A stretch of 41,170 bases of DNA from Verrucomicrobiaceae bacterium (GTDB lineage: Bacteria > Verrucomicrobiota > Verrucomicrobiia > Verrucomicrobiales > V1-33): contig JAIXVE010000263.1 of assembly GCA_027483175.1 (NCBI GenBank), forward strand, positions 1-41,170, given 5' to 3'. Positions 1-9,900 of this stretch are shown here, one piece after another. The first letter of the stretch is position 1, and each line of letters starts with the position of its first letter. A program made the translations under genes and the position numbers. The notes under the pieces were generated by a model, which ran no database searches, was not told where the DNA came from, and was given only the letters and a program-made list of their open reading frames with translations.

Positions 1-47
1 ACCAGCTCCGCCACCACGAGGTCCGCCGATGAAGCCCAAATCTCCAT
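1..47 (-). CDS. Possible 5' end of a gene running off the left edge
   Basis: A minus-strand ATG at 47-45 opens a frame to the window edge that reads MEIWASSADLVVAEL. The composition is protein-like, and the codons mostly end in G or C as in other minus-strand genes here. No clear ribosome binding site lies upstream. A competing reading is the last 16 codons of a plus-strand gene ending in TGA at 49-51, whose codons also look typical for this genome. With only 47 bases the two cannot be separated. Confidence 0.25.
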   Translation of the reverse strand, partial: MEIWASSADLVVAEL

Positions 48-556
48 CTGAGTGATAGAATAGACCCCTACCCCTGACCCACAGACCCTGCCTGTCTCCG
101 CCCCGACTTGCACCTTCACCGGACACCGGAAGAGGTCTGTCCAATTATAGATGGTGGGACGCCACGGGCACCCGAGCCCTCCCATGAAGAGCCCTGTCCC
201 TTATCCGCCCACTCCAAAGCAGGGCTGGATTTCTTAGCCCGCCATCCACACGGCCGGATACCATGCCACCCGCTTCCCGGGTTGCCTCCGCGTCCCACAG
301 AGATGCCTAGCCCAATCTACTCCCACTCTCCCGCCCCACCACAGGCCCCCTCGCCCCCCTCAAGAGCTCTGTCCACTTGTTCGGGACCACGTCCCCCAAT
401 CCAACCGCAAAGAGCAATCGCCCCGTGTCCTGAAGGCGATTGAACCCTTACCGCCGCATGAACTGCCGCCAGCACCCTCCTGTTCCACCGCTCAGCATCA
501 CCATGAGCCGCCCAATCCTCCAGTGACAACCCCGGGGGCGGGGGCTATGGCAGGGC
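48..556. other. Gene-free stretch upstream of the protease fusion
   Basis: About 500 bases without a convincing gene. The open frames here are proline-, serine- or glycine-rich translations of C-rich DNA with no recognisable domain. One perfect 7-base inverted repeat (AGCCCTG at 190-196, CAGGGCT at 220-226) has a 23-base loop and no T tract, so I do not call it a terminator. A promoter for the 557 gene is expected here, but I see no convincing -35/-10 pair. Confidence 0.5.
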
Positions 557-2800
557 ATGCGAGCCTTCCTGTTTTCTGCCGCGCTTCTGGCATTCGTTCC
601 GTGTGCCCGAGCCGATGATCCCAACGGGCCGCCACCCGCAGCGCCCGGCTCCCCATCGCCCCCCGCCCGGCCCGACCCGGCAGCACTCGCTAAACAAGTG
701 CGCCCAGCCCTCGTCGCCATTCAACCAGCCGGCCGGGATGGCGAAACCGCGGGCATCGGCAGCGGCTTCGCCATTTCTGCCGACGGCCTCATCGCCACCA
801 ATTTCCACGTCATCGGCGAAGGCCGCGCCCTCAAGGTGGAAACGTCCGACGGCCGCGAACTCGAAGTCACCGGCGTCCACGCATGGGACCGCCACGCCGA
901 TCTAGCCGTCCTCCGGGTCACCGCAAAAGACCTTCCCTTCCTCAATCTCGCCGACTCCACGGCCGTCCAGCAGGGCGACTACGCCGCAGCCATGGGCAAC
1001 CCTCTCGGGCTTCGCTTCAGCATGGTGGAAGGCATTGTCTCCGCTCTTCAGGAGGTCGATGGCCGCCGCATGCTCCAGCTCTCCATGCCCATCGAACGCG
1101 GCAACAGCGGCGGGCCCGTCCTCGACCGCGACGGCAAGGTCACCGGAATCGTCGCCCTCAAAAGCACCCTCACCGAAAACATCGGTTTCGCCGTCCCCGC
1201 CACCCAGTTGCAGTCGCTGCTCGATCGCCCCACGCCCGTCGCCATGAGCGCATGGCTCCGCATCGGCGCCCTCAACTCCAATCTCTGGCAACCCGACGGC
1301 GGCCGCTGGTCCCAACGCGCCGGCGTCATCCGCGCCCGAGGCCGACGCGCCGACGCCTTCGGCGGACGCACGCTCTGCTTCCACCAACCCGAACCTCCCG
1401 CCCTCCCCTTCGAACTCACCGTCCGCGTCCGCCTCGACACCGAATCCGGAGCTGCCGGTCTGATCTTCTGCTCCGACGGCAAAGACACTCATTACGGTTT
1501 CTACCCAAGCGGCGGCGGCCTCCGGCTCACCCGCTTCGAAGGTCCGGACGTCAACTCATGGACCATCCTCGCCCAGCTCAGCTCCGACGCCTACGAACCC
1601 GGTAGCTGGAACCAACTCCGCGTCCGGGTCGAAGCCGAACGCATCGTCTGCTGGGTCAATGGCCGCGAAGTCATCGTCTGCGACGACCGCACCCTCCGCA
1701 CCGGCCGCGTCGGCCTCTGCAAATTCCGCGACACTGAAGCCGACTTCAAAGACTTCCGTACCGGCACCGATCTGTCAGGATCCTCAGTCCCAGCCGACGC
1801 CGTCGCCGCCATGATGGCGCGGCTCGCTGCCGGCGAACCTCCAGCCGCCGCCGACCGCTCCCTCATGCAGCAGGATCCCGCTCTCGCCCGCGACCTAGCC
1901 GCACGAGCCGCCACCGACCTCGAAAAACGCGCCGCCGCACTCCGCCGTCTCGCCGACAACGCCCACATCGCCCGCACCGCCGCAGACCTCGCCTCCCTCC
2001 TCGCCAAACCAGCCGAAGCCCCCGGCGACCTCCCCCGCGCAGCCATCCTCATCGCCAGACTCGACAACCCCGAAGTCGATCCCGATGCCGTCATGGCCGA
2101 AATCGACCGGCTCACCTCGGAACTCGAAGCCTCCCTAACCGACGAACACCGCGCCTCGCCTGAGGCCAGACTCGCCGCCCTCAACGACTGGATGTTCCGT
2201 ACTAGCGGCTTCCACGGCAGCCGCGACGAAATGGAAAGCCGCTCCAACAGCTACCTCAACGAAGTCATCGACGACCGCGAAGGACTCCCCATCACCCTCA
2301 GCATCCTCCACCGCGAATTCGGCCGCCGCATCGGCCTCGACCTCGTCGGCGCCCCATTCCCCGGCCGCTTCATGACCCGCCTGCGCCTCAACCCGGAGGA
2401 TTCCCCCAGCGGCCCAGTCATCGATGTCTTCGAAGACGGCCGCGTCCTCACCCCAGACCAGGCCGACGCGCTCATCATGGACCTCAGCGGCGAACTCCCG
2501 GATCGCGACGCATGGGCACCCGCCACCCCGCGCGCCACCATCCTCCGCATGCTCAACAATCTCTGCGCCAACGCCGCCGACCTGCGCGACGACGACCGCC
2601 TCCTCCGCTACCTCGACGCCGCCCTCGCCGTCGATCCAGACGCCGCTTCTCAGCGCCTCCAGCGCCTGCTCGTCCACGCGAAAAACGGCCGACGCACCGA
2701 AGCCCTCGCCGACGCCGCATGGATCATGGAACACCAACCACCCGGCATCGACCTCGATCGCCTGCGCGATCTCACCAACACCCTCGAACAGCGCCCCTGA
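557..2800 (+). CDS. Secreted trypsin-like protease fused to LamG/DUF1080-like and SirB1 transglutaminase-like domains
   Basis: A 747-residue protein with a signal peptide (about 1-19, ending CARA). Residues about 40-225 form an HtrA/Do-like serine protease with the triad His84 (NFHVIG), Asp115 (HADLAVLRV) and Ser184 (GNSGGPV). No PDZ domain follows. Residues about 232-405 look like a LamG/DUF1080 concanavalin-type fold (GSWNQLRVRVEAERIVCWVNG). Residues about 500-747 match the SirB1/Transglut_core2 family (NSYLNEVIDDREGLPITLS at about 564-582) with a helical repeat tail. In family members I recall a GHF motif after the LP; here it reads PGRF at 602-605, so a catalytic role for this part is doubtful. 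Likely a periplasmic or surface quality-control or processing enzyme; the substrate is unknown. The start is the ATG that gives the signal peptide directly. The gene is monocistronic and converges on accC. Confidence 0.85.
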   Translation: MRAFLFSAALLAFVPCARADDPNGPPPAAPGSPSPPARPDPAALAKQVRPALVAIQPAGRDGETAGIGSGFAISADGLIATNFHVIGEGRALKVETSDGRELEVTGVHAWDRHADLAVLRVTAKDLPFLNLADSTAVQQGDYAAAMGNPLGLRFSMVEGIVSALQEVDGRRMLQLSMPIERGNSGGPVLDRDGKVTGIVALKSTLTENIGFAVPATQLQSLLDRPTPVAMSAWLRIGALNSNLWQPDGGRWSQRAGVIRARGRRADAFGGRTLCFHQPEPPALPFELTVRVRLDTESGAAGLIFCSDGKDTHYGFYPSGGGLRLTRFEGPDVNSWTILAQLSSDAYEPGSWNQLRVRVEAERIVCWVNGREVIVCDDRTLRTGRVGLCKFRDTEADFKDFRTGTDLSGSSVPADAVAAMMARLAAGEPPAAADRSLMQQDPALARDLAARAATDLEKRAAALRRLADNAHIARTAADLASLLAKPAEAPGDLPRAAILIARLDNPEVDPDAVMAEIDRLTSELEASLTDEHRASPEARLAALNDWMFRTSGFHGSRDEMESRSNSYLNEVIDDREGLPITLSILHREFGRRIGLDLVGAPFPGRFMTRLRLNPEDSPSGPVIDVFEDGRVLTPDQADALIMDLSGELPDRDAWAPATPRATILRMLNNLCANAADLRDDDRLLRYLDAALAVDPDAASQRLQRLLVHAKNGRRTEALADAAWIMEHQPPGIDLDRLRDLTNTLEQRP

Positions 2801-2835
2801 TCCTGTCTGCGGCCGCGATTTCCGACTCCCCAATC

Positions 2836-4191
2836 TCAGCCCTTTGGCCGCTTCTGCAGAAACTGCTCCACCCACCCGATGTTGTACTTCCCGGACTTGA
2901 AGTCCGAATTGTCCAGAATCGCGTGCTGAAACGGAATCGTCGTCTTGATTCCCTCAATCTTGAACTCCATCAGCGCCCGCTTCATCCGCGCGATCGCAAT
3001 GTCCCGGGTGTTGCCCGTCACAATCAGCTTCGCAATCATCGAGTCATAGTACGGCGGCACTTCATAGCCCGCGTAAATGTGGCTGTCGATCCGCACCCCG
3101 CGCCCGCCCGGCGTGTAGTAACTGTGAATCTTGCCAGGCGATGGCGCAAAATTGTTATACGGATCCTCCGCGTTGATCCGGCACTCAATCGCATGGCAGC
3201 GAGGCACGCCCTTGCGCACGTGCTCCGACAACGGCTGACCCGCCGCAATCCGGATCTGCTCCTTGATCAGGTCAACCCCGTACACTTCCTCCGTCACAGG
3301 ATGCTCCACCTGAATCCGGGTGTTCATCTCCATGAAGTAGAAGTTCTCCTGGTCATCGACAAGATACTCGATCGTTCCCGCATTCACATAGCCGATCTCC
3401 TCACACAGCTTCACCGACGCCGCACACATCTTCTTCCGCAGCCGGTCGCTAATGAACGGCGACGGACATTCCTCAATGATCTTCTGATTGCGCCGCTGCA
3501 GCGAACAATCCCGCTCACCAAGCGCCACGACCGTCCCCTTACTGTCCGCAATCACCTGAATCTCGATGTGATGCGGATTCAGGATCAGCTTCTCCATGTA
3601 CATGTCGCCATTGCCGAAGCACTTCTCCGACTCCGACTTCGCACTCGCAAATGCCGCAGAAATCGCCGCCTCGTTGTGCACCGGCCGCATGCCCCGCCCA
3701 CCACCGCCAGCCGCAGCCTTCAGCATCACCGGATAACCAATCGCCGAAGCCGCCTCCAGCGCTTCCTTGTCCGTCCGCAGAATACCATCCGTCCCGGGAA
3801 TGATCGGCACCTTGTACCGCTTCGCCGTCGCCCGCGCCATGTTCTTGTCCCCCATCATCTCAATCACCTCGGCACTCGGCCCGATGAACTTGATCTTGCA
3901 GCTCTCGCAAATCCGCGCAAACCGCGCATTCTCGGACAGAAACCCGTAGCCCGGATGAATCGCGTCCACATTCGCAATCTCAGCCGCCGCAATGATCCGG
4001 TCGATCATCAGATAACTCATCGAACTCGGCCCGGGCCCGATACAGATGGCGTCGTCCGCCAGCTGCACATGCATCGACTTCTCGTCCGCCTTCGAATACA
4101 CGGCCACAGTACGGACTCCAAGCTCCTTGCAGGCCCGGATGACCCGCAGCGCAATCTCGCCGCGGTTGGCGATCAGAATTTTATTGATCAT
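2836..4191 (-). CDS. accC: Acetyl-CoA carboxylase, biotin carboxylase subunit
   Basis: Biotin carboxylase carries out the ATP- and bicarbonate-dependent carboxylation of biotin on AccB, the first half-reaction of acetyl-CoA carboxylase, the cytoplasmic entry to fatty acid synthesis. The 451-residue length is normal for the family. The N-terminus MINKILIANRGEIALRVIRA is canonical, the ATP-grasp glycine loop is at 161-168 (AGGGGRGM), and the active-site stretch EMNTRIQVEHP is at 288-298, with Arg292 and Glu296 at the E. coli AccC positions. It lies 14 bases downstream of accB on the same strand and has no strong Shine-Dalgarno sequence, so translational coupling to accB is likely. The carboxyltransferase subunits are not in the window. 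Confidence 0.97.
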   Translation of the reverse strand: MINKILIANRGEIALRVIRACKELGVRTVAVYSKADEKSMHVQLADDAICIGPGPSSMSYLMIDRIIAAAEIANVDAIHPGYGFLSENARFARICESCKIKFIGPSAEVIEMMGDKNMARATAKRYKVPIIPGTDGILRTDKEALEAASAIGYPVMLKAAAGGGGRGMRPVHNEAAISAAFASAKSESEKCFGNGDMYMEKLILNPHHIEIQVIADSKGTVVALGERDCSLQRRNQKIIEECPSPFISDRLRKKMCAASVKLCEEIGYVNAGTIEYLVDDQENFYFMEMNTRIQVEHPVTEEVYGVDLIKEQIRIAAGQPLSEHVRKGVPRCHAIECRINAEDPYNNFAPSPGKIHSYYTPGGRGVRIDSHIYAGYEVPPYYDSMIAKLIVTGNTRDIAIARMKRALMEFKIEGIKTTIPFQHAILDNSDFKSGKYNIGWVEQFLQKRPKG

Positions 4192-4205
4192 GGGGGACGC
4201 GAGGA

Positions 4206-4655
4206 TCAGGCCGGCTCGATCTCGAACAGGTGGCTGTCGAACTGGACTGGCGTGGCGTCCTCGGCAACGACGCGCTTAATCACGCCGCGCTTCTCCGCCT
4301 TGATCTCATTCATCACCTTCATCGCTTCGATGATGCAGACCGTGGTGTTTTCATCCACCGTGTCGCCAATGCTCACAAACACCTTCTCGCCAGGTCCCGG
4401 CGACCGATAAAACGTCCCCACCATCGGAGACGTGATGAACACTCCGGTCGACGCCACCACCGGAGCCGCTTCCAGCTTCGGTGCAGCCGCCACCGGCGCC
4501 GCAGCCACCGGGGCCGCCACAGGCGCCGCCGGAGCCACGTCAAAGTCGACGCCCTTGCGGAGTTTGATTTTAAAACCGTCGCGCTCGAGATGGAACAGCG
4601 ACAGTTCATTGCGCTTCATCAACTCGATGATCTGTCTGATTTCTTTGAGGTCCAA
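4206..4655 (-). CDS. accB: Biotin carboxyl carrier protein of acetyl-CoA carboxylase
   Basis: A 149-residue carrier that holds the biotin that AccC carboxylates and the carboxyltransferase then uses. An N-terminal helical segment (MDLKEIRQIIELMKRNELS) leads to an Ala/Pro/Val-rich flexible linker at about 41-68. The C-terminal biotinyl domain carries the modification motif EAMKVMNEI with Lys113 as the biotin site. The start codon read here is TTG at 4655-4653. No ATG or GTG lies just upstream in frame, and the sequence begins exactly where AccB proteins usually begin, so I accept TTG. It forms a pair with accC. The CoA-transferase gene lies 170 bases upstream on the same strand. Confidence 0.95.
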   Translation of the reverse strand: MDLKEIRQIIELMKRNELSLFHLERDGFKIKLRKGVDFDVAPAAPVAAPVAAAPVAAAPKLEAAPVVASTGVFITSPMVGTFYRSPGPGEKVFVSIGDTVDENTTVCIIEAMKVMNEIKAEKRGVIKRVVAEDATPVQFDSHLFEIEPA

Positions 4656-4825
4656 GGCGGTGTCAGGGTGAAGGGTTGAGGAGGCTCACTCACGGCCGGT
4701 CGGCATCCAGGGGGCGGACACAGGACCAACGCAGGGGAAGGCGCACACCTCCCACCTTTAGGTTCTTTGCGCCAGGCGTCAACCAGCGGATGAGCGCGTC
4801 ACACATACTTTCCAGCCCCACCCCC

Positions 4826-6127
4826 TCAACCCCCGCGCGCCATCTCCCGCCGCAACCCCTCCCGGAAATCAGGATGCGCCAGACTCACCAGCGCGTCCGC
4901 ACGCTGCCGGAGGCTCATCCCATGCAGATTCACCGCCCCATACTCCGTCACCACCCACCGCACATGCCCCCGTGACGTCACCACCCCGGCCCCGGGCGTC
5001 AGCTCATGCACAATCCGCGACACATTCCCTCCCATCGCCGTCGCAGGAAACGCCAGTATCGCCTTCCCGCCACGCGACAACGCCGCACCCCGCAGAAAAT
5101 CCATCTGCCCGCCAATCCCGGAAAAAATCCGGTGCCCGATCGAATCCGCACACACCTGCCCAGTCAGATCAATCTGGATCGCACTGTTCACAGCCACCAG
5201 CCGATCCAGCTTCCTCAGCAGGTTCGTGTCATTCGTGCGATCACACGGGTGAAACTCCACCAGCGGATTGTCGTCCACAAAATCAAACAGCCGCCGACTC
5301 CCAGCCACAAAACTCGTCACCGTCCGCCCCGGATGCACCGCCTTGTGCGCGTTCGTCACCACCCCGCCCTCCATCAGCGGAATCAATCCATCGGAAAACA
5401 TCTCCGTGTGCACCCCAAGCCCAACCTTGTTCCCAAGTCGCGCCAGCACCGCATTCGGAATCGCCCCGATCCCCGTCTGAATCGTCGACCCATCCTCCAC
5501 CAGCCCCGCAATCAGTTCGCCAATCCGCGCCGTCACCGACGTCTCCGGCTCAATCACCGACTCATGCAGCGGACGGTCCGTCGCCACAAACGCATCAATC
5601 CGCGCCAACGGCAACGTCGCCGCCCCATGCGTCCGCGGCATCCGCACGTTGATCTCCGCAATCACCATCCCCGCCTCGTCCACCGCTGCTCGCGCCGCAT
5701 CCACCGACGTCCCCAGCGAACAAACCCCATGCCGGTCCGGCGGCGAAACCTGCACGATCGCAGCATCCAGCGGAATCGCCCGGCTCCGGAACAATCCCGG
5801 TATGTCCGACAGAAACACCGGAATGAAATCAGCCCTCCCTTCCGCAATCGCCGTGCGCACCGCCGCCCCCGCAAAAAACGACACCGACCTTACCCGCTGC
5901 TCCACCCCAGGCTCCGCAAACGGCGCCGGTCCCTGCGTGTGCAGATGATACAGCAGCACTCCCTCAAGGTCCATGCGCCCGCACAACGCCTCCACCAAAG
6001 GCGTCGGCGTCGCCGCAGCCCCATGCAGAAACACCCGCATCCCCCCGCCAATCCGCGCCACCGCTTCCTCCGCACTCACCGCGCGGGACTCCCAGCCAGT
6101 GGCATCGACAGATCGGATAGGCTTCAT
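4826..6127 (-). CDS. Acetyl-CoA hydrolase / 4-hydroxybutyrate CoA-transferase family protein
   Basis: A 433-residue family I CoA-transferase or acyl-CoA hydrolase. The probable catalytic glutamate that forms the acyl-glutamyl-CoA intermediate is Glu242 in GVHTEMFSDG, preceded by the family stretch TGIGAIPNAVLARLG at about 218-232. The C-terminal domain has IGGQMDFLRGA and ends in the conserved VTEYGAVNLHG and a HPDFR-type tail. It moves or hydrolyses CoA on short acyl groups (acetate, 4-hydroxybutyrate or succinate cannot be told apart). The orientation fits co-transcription with accBC but the 170-base gap leaves this open. It is divergent from the macro domain gene, with 170 bases between starts. 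Confidence 0.88.
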   Translation of the reverse strand: MKPIRSVDATGWESRAVSAEEAVARIGGGMRVFLHGAAATPTPLVEALCGRMDLEGVLLYHLHTQGPAPFAEPGVEQRVRSVSFFAGAAVRTAIAEGRADFIPVFLSDIPGLFRSRAIPLDAAIVQVSPPDRHGVCSLGTSVDAARAAVDEAGMVIAEINVRMPRTHGAATLPLARIDAFVATDRPLHESVIEPETSVTARIGELIAGLVEDGSTIQTGIGAIPNAVLARLGNKVGLGVHTEMFSDGLIPLMEGGVVTNAHKAVHPGRTVTSFVAGSRRLFDFVDDNPLVEFHPCDRTNDTNLLRKLDRLVAVNSAIQIDLTGQVCADSIGHRIFSGIGGQMDFLRGAALSRGGKAILAFPATAMGGNVSRIVHELTPGAGVVTSRGHVRWVVTEYGAVNLHGMSLRQRADALVSLAHPDFREGLRREMARGG

Positions 6128-6297
6128 GCACCACCAGCCATGCCGCTATTTCCACCGCCGTCAAAGCCGGGACCGCCAATTGCCAGGTTCCGCTCAGTGA
6201 AACGGAAGCCATGCGTAGCCCCAGCCATCACACCGCCAGAACCTGCCATCAGGGGGAACCAAACCTCCCCCTTATCCACCCCCACCAACCAATCCAC

Positions 6298-6789
6298 ATG
6301 ATCCATCAAGTCACCGGCGACATCCTTCTCACCAAAGCTCAGGTCATCGCCCACGGCGTCGCCCCTAACGACGACTTCCACTCCGGCCTCGCCCTCGCCC
6401 TCCGCGAACAATGGCCCGCCCTCTACAAGGACTTCCGCCACTTCCACCATCAGGAACACCCGGACGCAGGCACCCTCTGGATGTGGGGCACCACCGGCGG
6501 TCTCCGCATCGTCAGTCTCTTCACCCAGAACCCCGCCTCCCACGCCGGCACCCACGCCGGCAAGGCCAGCATCGAAAACGTCAACCACGCCCTCCGCGCC
6601 CTCCACAAACTCGCAGAAAAGGAAAAGTTCACCAGCATCGCCCTCCCGCGACTCGCCACCGGTGTCGGTGGCCTCGATTGGTCCGACGTCGAACCACTCA
6701 TCGAACACCACCTCGGTAGCCTCAATATCCCCGTCATCATCTACTCCACCTACGCCGCAGGTAAACAGGCCGCCGAACCGCTCGCCTGA
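6298..6789 (+). CDS. Macro domain protein (ADP-ribose binding or hydrolysing)
   Basis: A stand-alone 163-residue macro domain. I start at the ATG at 6298 (MIHQVTGDILL) because the fold begins there; the longer open frame adds 29 residues of non-protein-like sequence. Visible motifs are VTGDILL near the N-terminus, an HGVAPNDDF segment where the nucleotide-binding Asn/Gly loop of the family lies, and the C-terminal SIALPRLATGVGGLDWSDV (about 115-133). The last resembles the TARG1/DarG type more than the MacroD type. The likely role is recognition or removal of ADP-ribose from protein or nucleic acid in the cytoplasm. No ADP-ribosyltransferase such as DarT lies next to it. A hairpin terminator follows at 6868-6901. 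Confidence 0.9.
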   Translation: MIHQVTGDILLTKAQVIAHGVAPNDDFHSGLALALREQWPALYKDFRHFHHQEHPDAGTLWMWGTTGGLRIVSLFTQNPASHAGTHAGKASIENVNHALRALHKLAEKEKFTSIALPRLATGVGGLDWSDVEPLIEHHLGSLNIPVIIYSTYAAGKQAAEPLA

Positions 6790-6867
6790 ACCACCCCTCC
6801 TCCCTCAACCTCCCCCGGCCGGTGCGCTCCAGAGCGCCCCGGCCGTTCTCTTGCCCCTCACAAACAA

Positions 6868-6901
6868 AGAGCCCCCCCGCTCAGCTGAACGGGAGGGCTC
6901 T
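6868..6901 (-). terminator. Hairpin terminator between convergent genes
   Basis: The arms AGAGCCCCCCCG (6868-6879) and CGGGAGGGCTCT (6890-6901) form a 12-base stem with one mismatch and a 10-base loop. Read on the minus strand it is followed by the T-rich TTTGTTTG, so it best serves the LamG gene ending at 6934. It may also stop transcription arriving from the macro domain gene on the plus strand. Confidence 0.75.
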
Positions 6902-6933
6902 CGCTTGAATTCGATTACGAACTCAGTCCGTCA

Positions 6934-9900
6934 TCAGGGATTCTCACGAACCCGCATGTACAGACGCGTCGGATTGCCCGTCGGGAACAGCGAGGTGAGA
7001 TTCACCGTCACCGTCGTCGTGGAACCACCGGATGGAATCGCATCATTGATGCGGTACGGCCATGGCGACTCCGTCAGATTCGAACTCGCTTCCAGCGTGT
7101 ACACCTTGCCGATCTTCGAGTTCCACGTCAGCGTCGCCTGATTGGTCACCTTGTCATAGCTGACATTCGACACCTGGAACACTGGAGGCGGCGGCGGCGG
7201 ATTCGTCGCCACCGAGATCGGCGACTCACCACCAGCAAGCCGGGCCACGTTCTCTTCGCTCAGGAAGTCCGCGAAGACCGCAAAGTCGTCCATCAGTCCC
7301 CTCACCGAATTGTTGCCACCTGAACCGCTCGGCTCAGCACCGATCGTCAGGCGGTTGATGTCCGCAGGCAGCGCCGCCGCAGAATCCGTCGAAAGAATCA
7401 GCGCACCGTTCTTCCACACTTCCTTCCGCGGGCCCTTCTTCTGGAACACGAAGTGCTCCCAGACTCCCGTCATGATGTCGCCGGGACCGCTGGTCCGCTG
7501 CAATCCGTCCGCACAGCACCCAGCCGAGTCGAAGTAGATGTTGCCATCACTCCAAGGCGCGTGCGCCTGGAAACCACGCACGTTCGAACTGCTCGATGGC
7601 GAAGATGCCCAGAACGCACTGCTGTTGCCCAGGCTGTCCAGCTTCTGCCAGAACGATACCGCCACCTGGTCTTCCGCAAACGGCCCCGGATTCGAGTTCG
7701 TCATGCGCCAGTAACCCACAGGATTCGACGCCAGCACAAGGCTGCTGTAGCTCTGCGGACCAGGAACGGAAATGCCGCTGTTATAGTGAGCCGCAATCTC
7801 CGCATCCGTCAGCACCGTGTTGTAGAACGCCACTTCATCAGCGTCACCAGGCCACCCGAACGCACCGTCCGCACGGCACCCAACCGAAAACCCGCCAGCA
7901 ATCCCGGGCACGTAGGTCCTCACATCACTCGTGATGCGCAACTGACCGTCGACATAAACACGCGCTCTGCTGCCATCCCATGTAGCCACCACATGCGTCC
8001 AGACTCCCGCCACCGGCGGCGCTCCGTTGTTCCCGGTAATGTTCACCGACGTCGCAAGGCCAGTGTTGAAGTACGTCCGGAGGTTCCAGCCGCTGTCGCT
8101 CTGATAGATCAGCCATCCCTTCCGCGGATCCGCAAAGTCACCGCAGGACAGCGCGCACGTCAGCCCGCCCGGAGCATTTGCCGTGGCTGGCTTGAGCCAC
8201 GCCTCCGTCGTCCATGTCGTCGGATTCAACGCCGCATTGAACGCCGTCCTCGATGTCAGCACCGTCGGGAACGATGCCGCCCCGTCCGTCGCCGCCGGAA
8301 TCCCTGGAGCCTCGAAGACCGCCTGCGGCACCAGCATGTTGCCATCGCTGCCCAGCGTCCCGAGATTCGCAACGGTCGCCGCGGTGTTCGGAATCGCGAG
8401 GCCGAACCACTTCGCGTTCTCAACATGCGCCCCATGACCGGCACCGCTCACTCCGAAGTCGATCGCCTTGTCCGTAGCCCCGCCACTCACACCCTGGCCT
8501 GTCGCAGTGCGGGTCGTGTCAGCACCGAAGAACTTCGCGTCGAATCCGTGAATCTTGTCAGCATCAGCACCAGCCGTGCTGCCGTTGAAGTCCCAGTAAG
8601 CCAGCAGATCGAGCTTCGTCGGATCAGGATTGAGCGACGGCACCGAAGTCGCCAGAGTCGGATTCGACGGCCACTTGATTTCCGTCATGTCGTCCCACTT
8701 GTCGCCATCGCTGTCGAGCTTGGTCGGGTTCGTACCGGTATTCGTCAGGCTGACATAAGTCCCCGTGTTCGTTTCCACGTTGTCGGCAAGTCCGTCACCG
8801 TCCGAGTCCGTCTTCAGCGGATCCGTCCCCGTGTTCAGCGTGCTCACCCACGTGCCAGTCTTCGTTTCCACACCGTCGCGCAGGGTGTCACCATCCGTGT
8901 CCGGATTGTTCGGCTTCGTGTTCGCAAGATACTCCGAGATGTTGTTCATCCCGTCGCTGTCGAGGTCAAGGAACCGGTCGTCAGCAAACTTGTTGAGGCC
9001 GTTCGCGTCTTCATACGCATCCTGCATCCCGTCACCGTCCGTGTCGGAATTCGGCGGCACCAACGCCGGATCGTTCGGACGCATCCCGCCAGCCAGCAGC
9101 GCAATCTGCGCGTCCGTCAGGGCGTCCCCGTACACCGCCACGTCGTCCATCAGACCAGCCATGTTCAGGTTCCCCGCATCCGTACCAATGAAGAACCTCG
9201 TGAAGTTCTTCGGCAGGTCATTCGTGTTCGTGCCCTCACGGACCTTCACACCATTCACCCAGAACGCCTTCGTGTCGCCGTTCTTGTTCACCACAATGTG
9301 CTGCCAGACACCCAGCGACAGCCCGCCTGGAGCATCGATCCGCTGCGTGCCGCCATCACAGCAACCCACCGTGTCGAAGTAGATGTTCCCGTTCGACCAC
9401 GGAGTGTGCACGTTGATGCCGCGCTCAACGCTGAGCGCGTTGGCGTAGATCGACGACGAATCCGGCGTCCCATACAGGTTCTGCCACCACGAGATCGCCA
9501 CCTGATCCTGCGCCGCCGCAATGTTCAGGAACCCACCGCCGTCCACGACAACGCCAGTCCCGAAATTGCCGGAACCACCCATGTCGACAGCCTTGTCGCC
9601 AACGAGGCCCGTGCGGCCCGCCGCATCCGGCGAGAACATCGTCCCCGCCTTCAGCGTGCCAGGGAAGCCCTTCACCTTGTCGAGGGTCTTCGTCGGATCC
9701 GTGTCCGTGTTGAAGTCCCAGTACGCAATCAGGTCCAATTGACCCGGACGCAAAGGACGGGATGCCCCATTCGTCGGATTCGACGTGCTGAACACCGCTT
9801 CCGCGGCATCGGTGAATCCGTCACCATCCGTGTCCGCATTGTACGGATTCGTCCCCGCATTGGCCGCACTCAGGAAGATCCCGTTGTTGGTTTCCGCACC

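Noticed and set aside
1..60. Minus-strand frame reading FYHSDGDLGFIGG
   Set aside because: It looks protein-like but its third codon positions are AT-rich, unlike all genes nearby, and it has a stop just upstream.
2512..4410. 632-codon plus-strand open frame opposite accC
   Set aside because: Antisense of a clear biotin carboxylase; Arg/His/Leu-rich and without motifs.
5006..6301. 431-codon plus-strand open frame opposite the CoA-transferase
   Set aside because: Basic, low-complexity antisense translation; the minus strand has the catalytic Glu motif.
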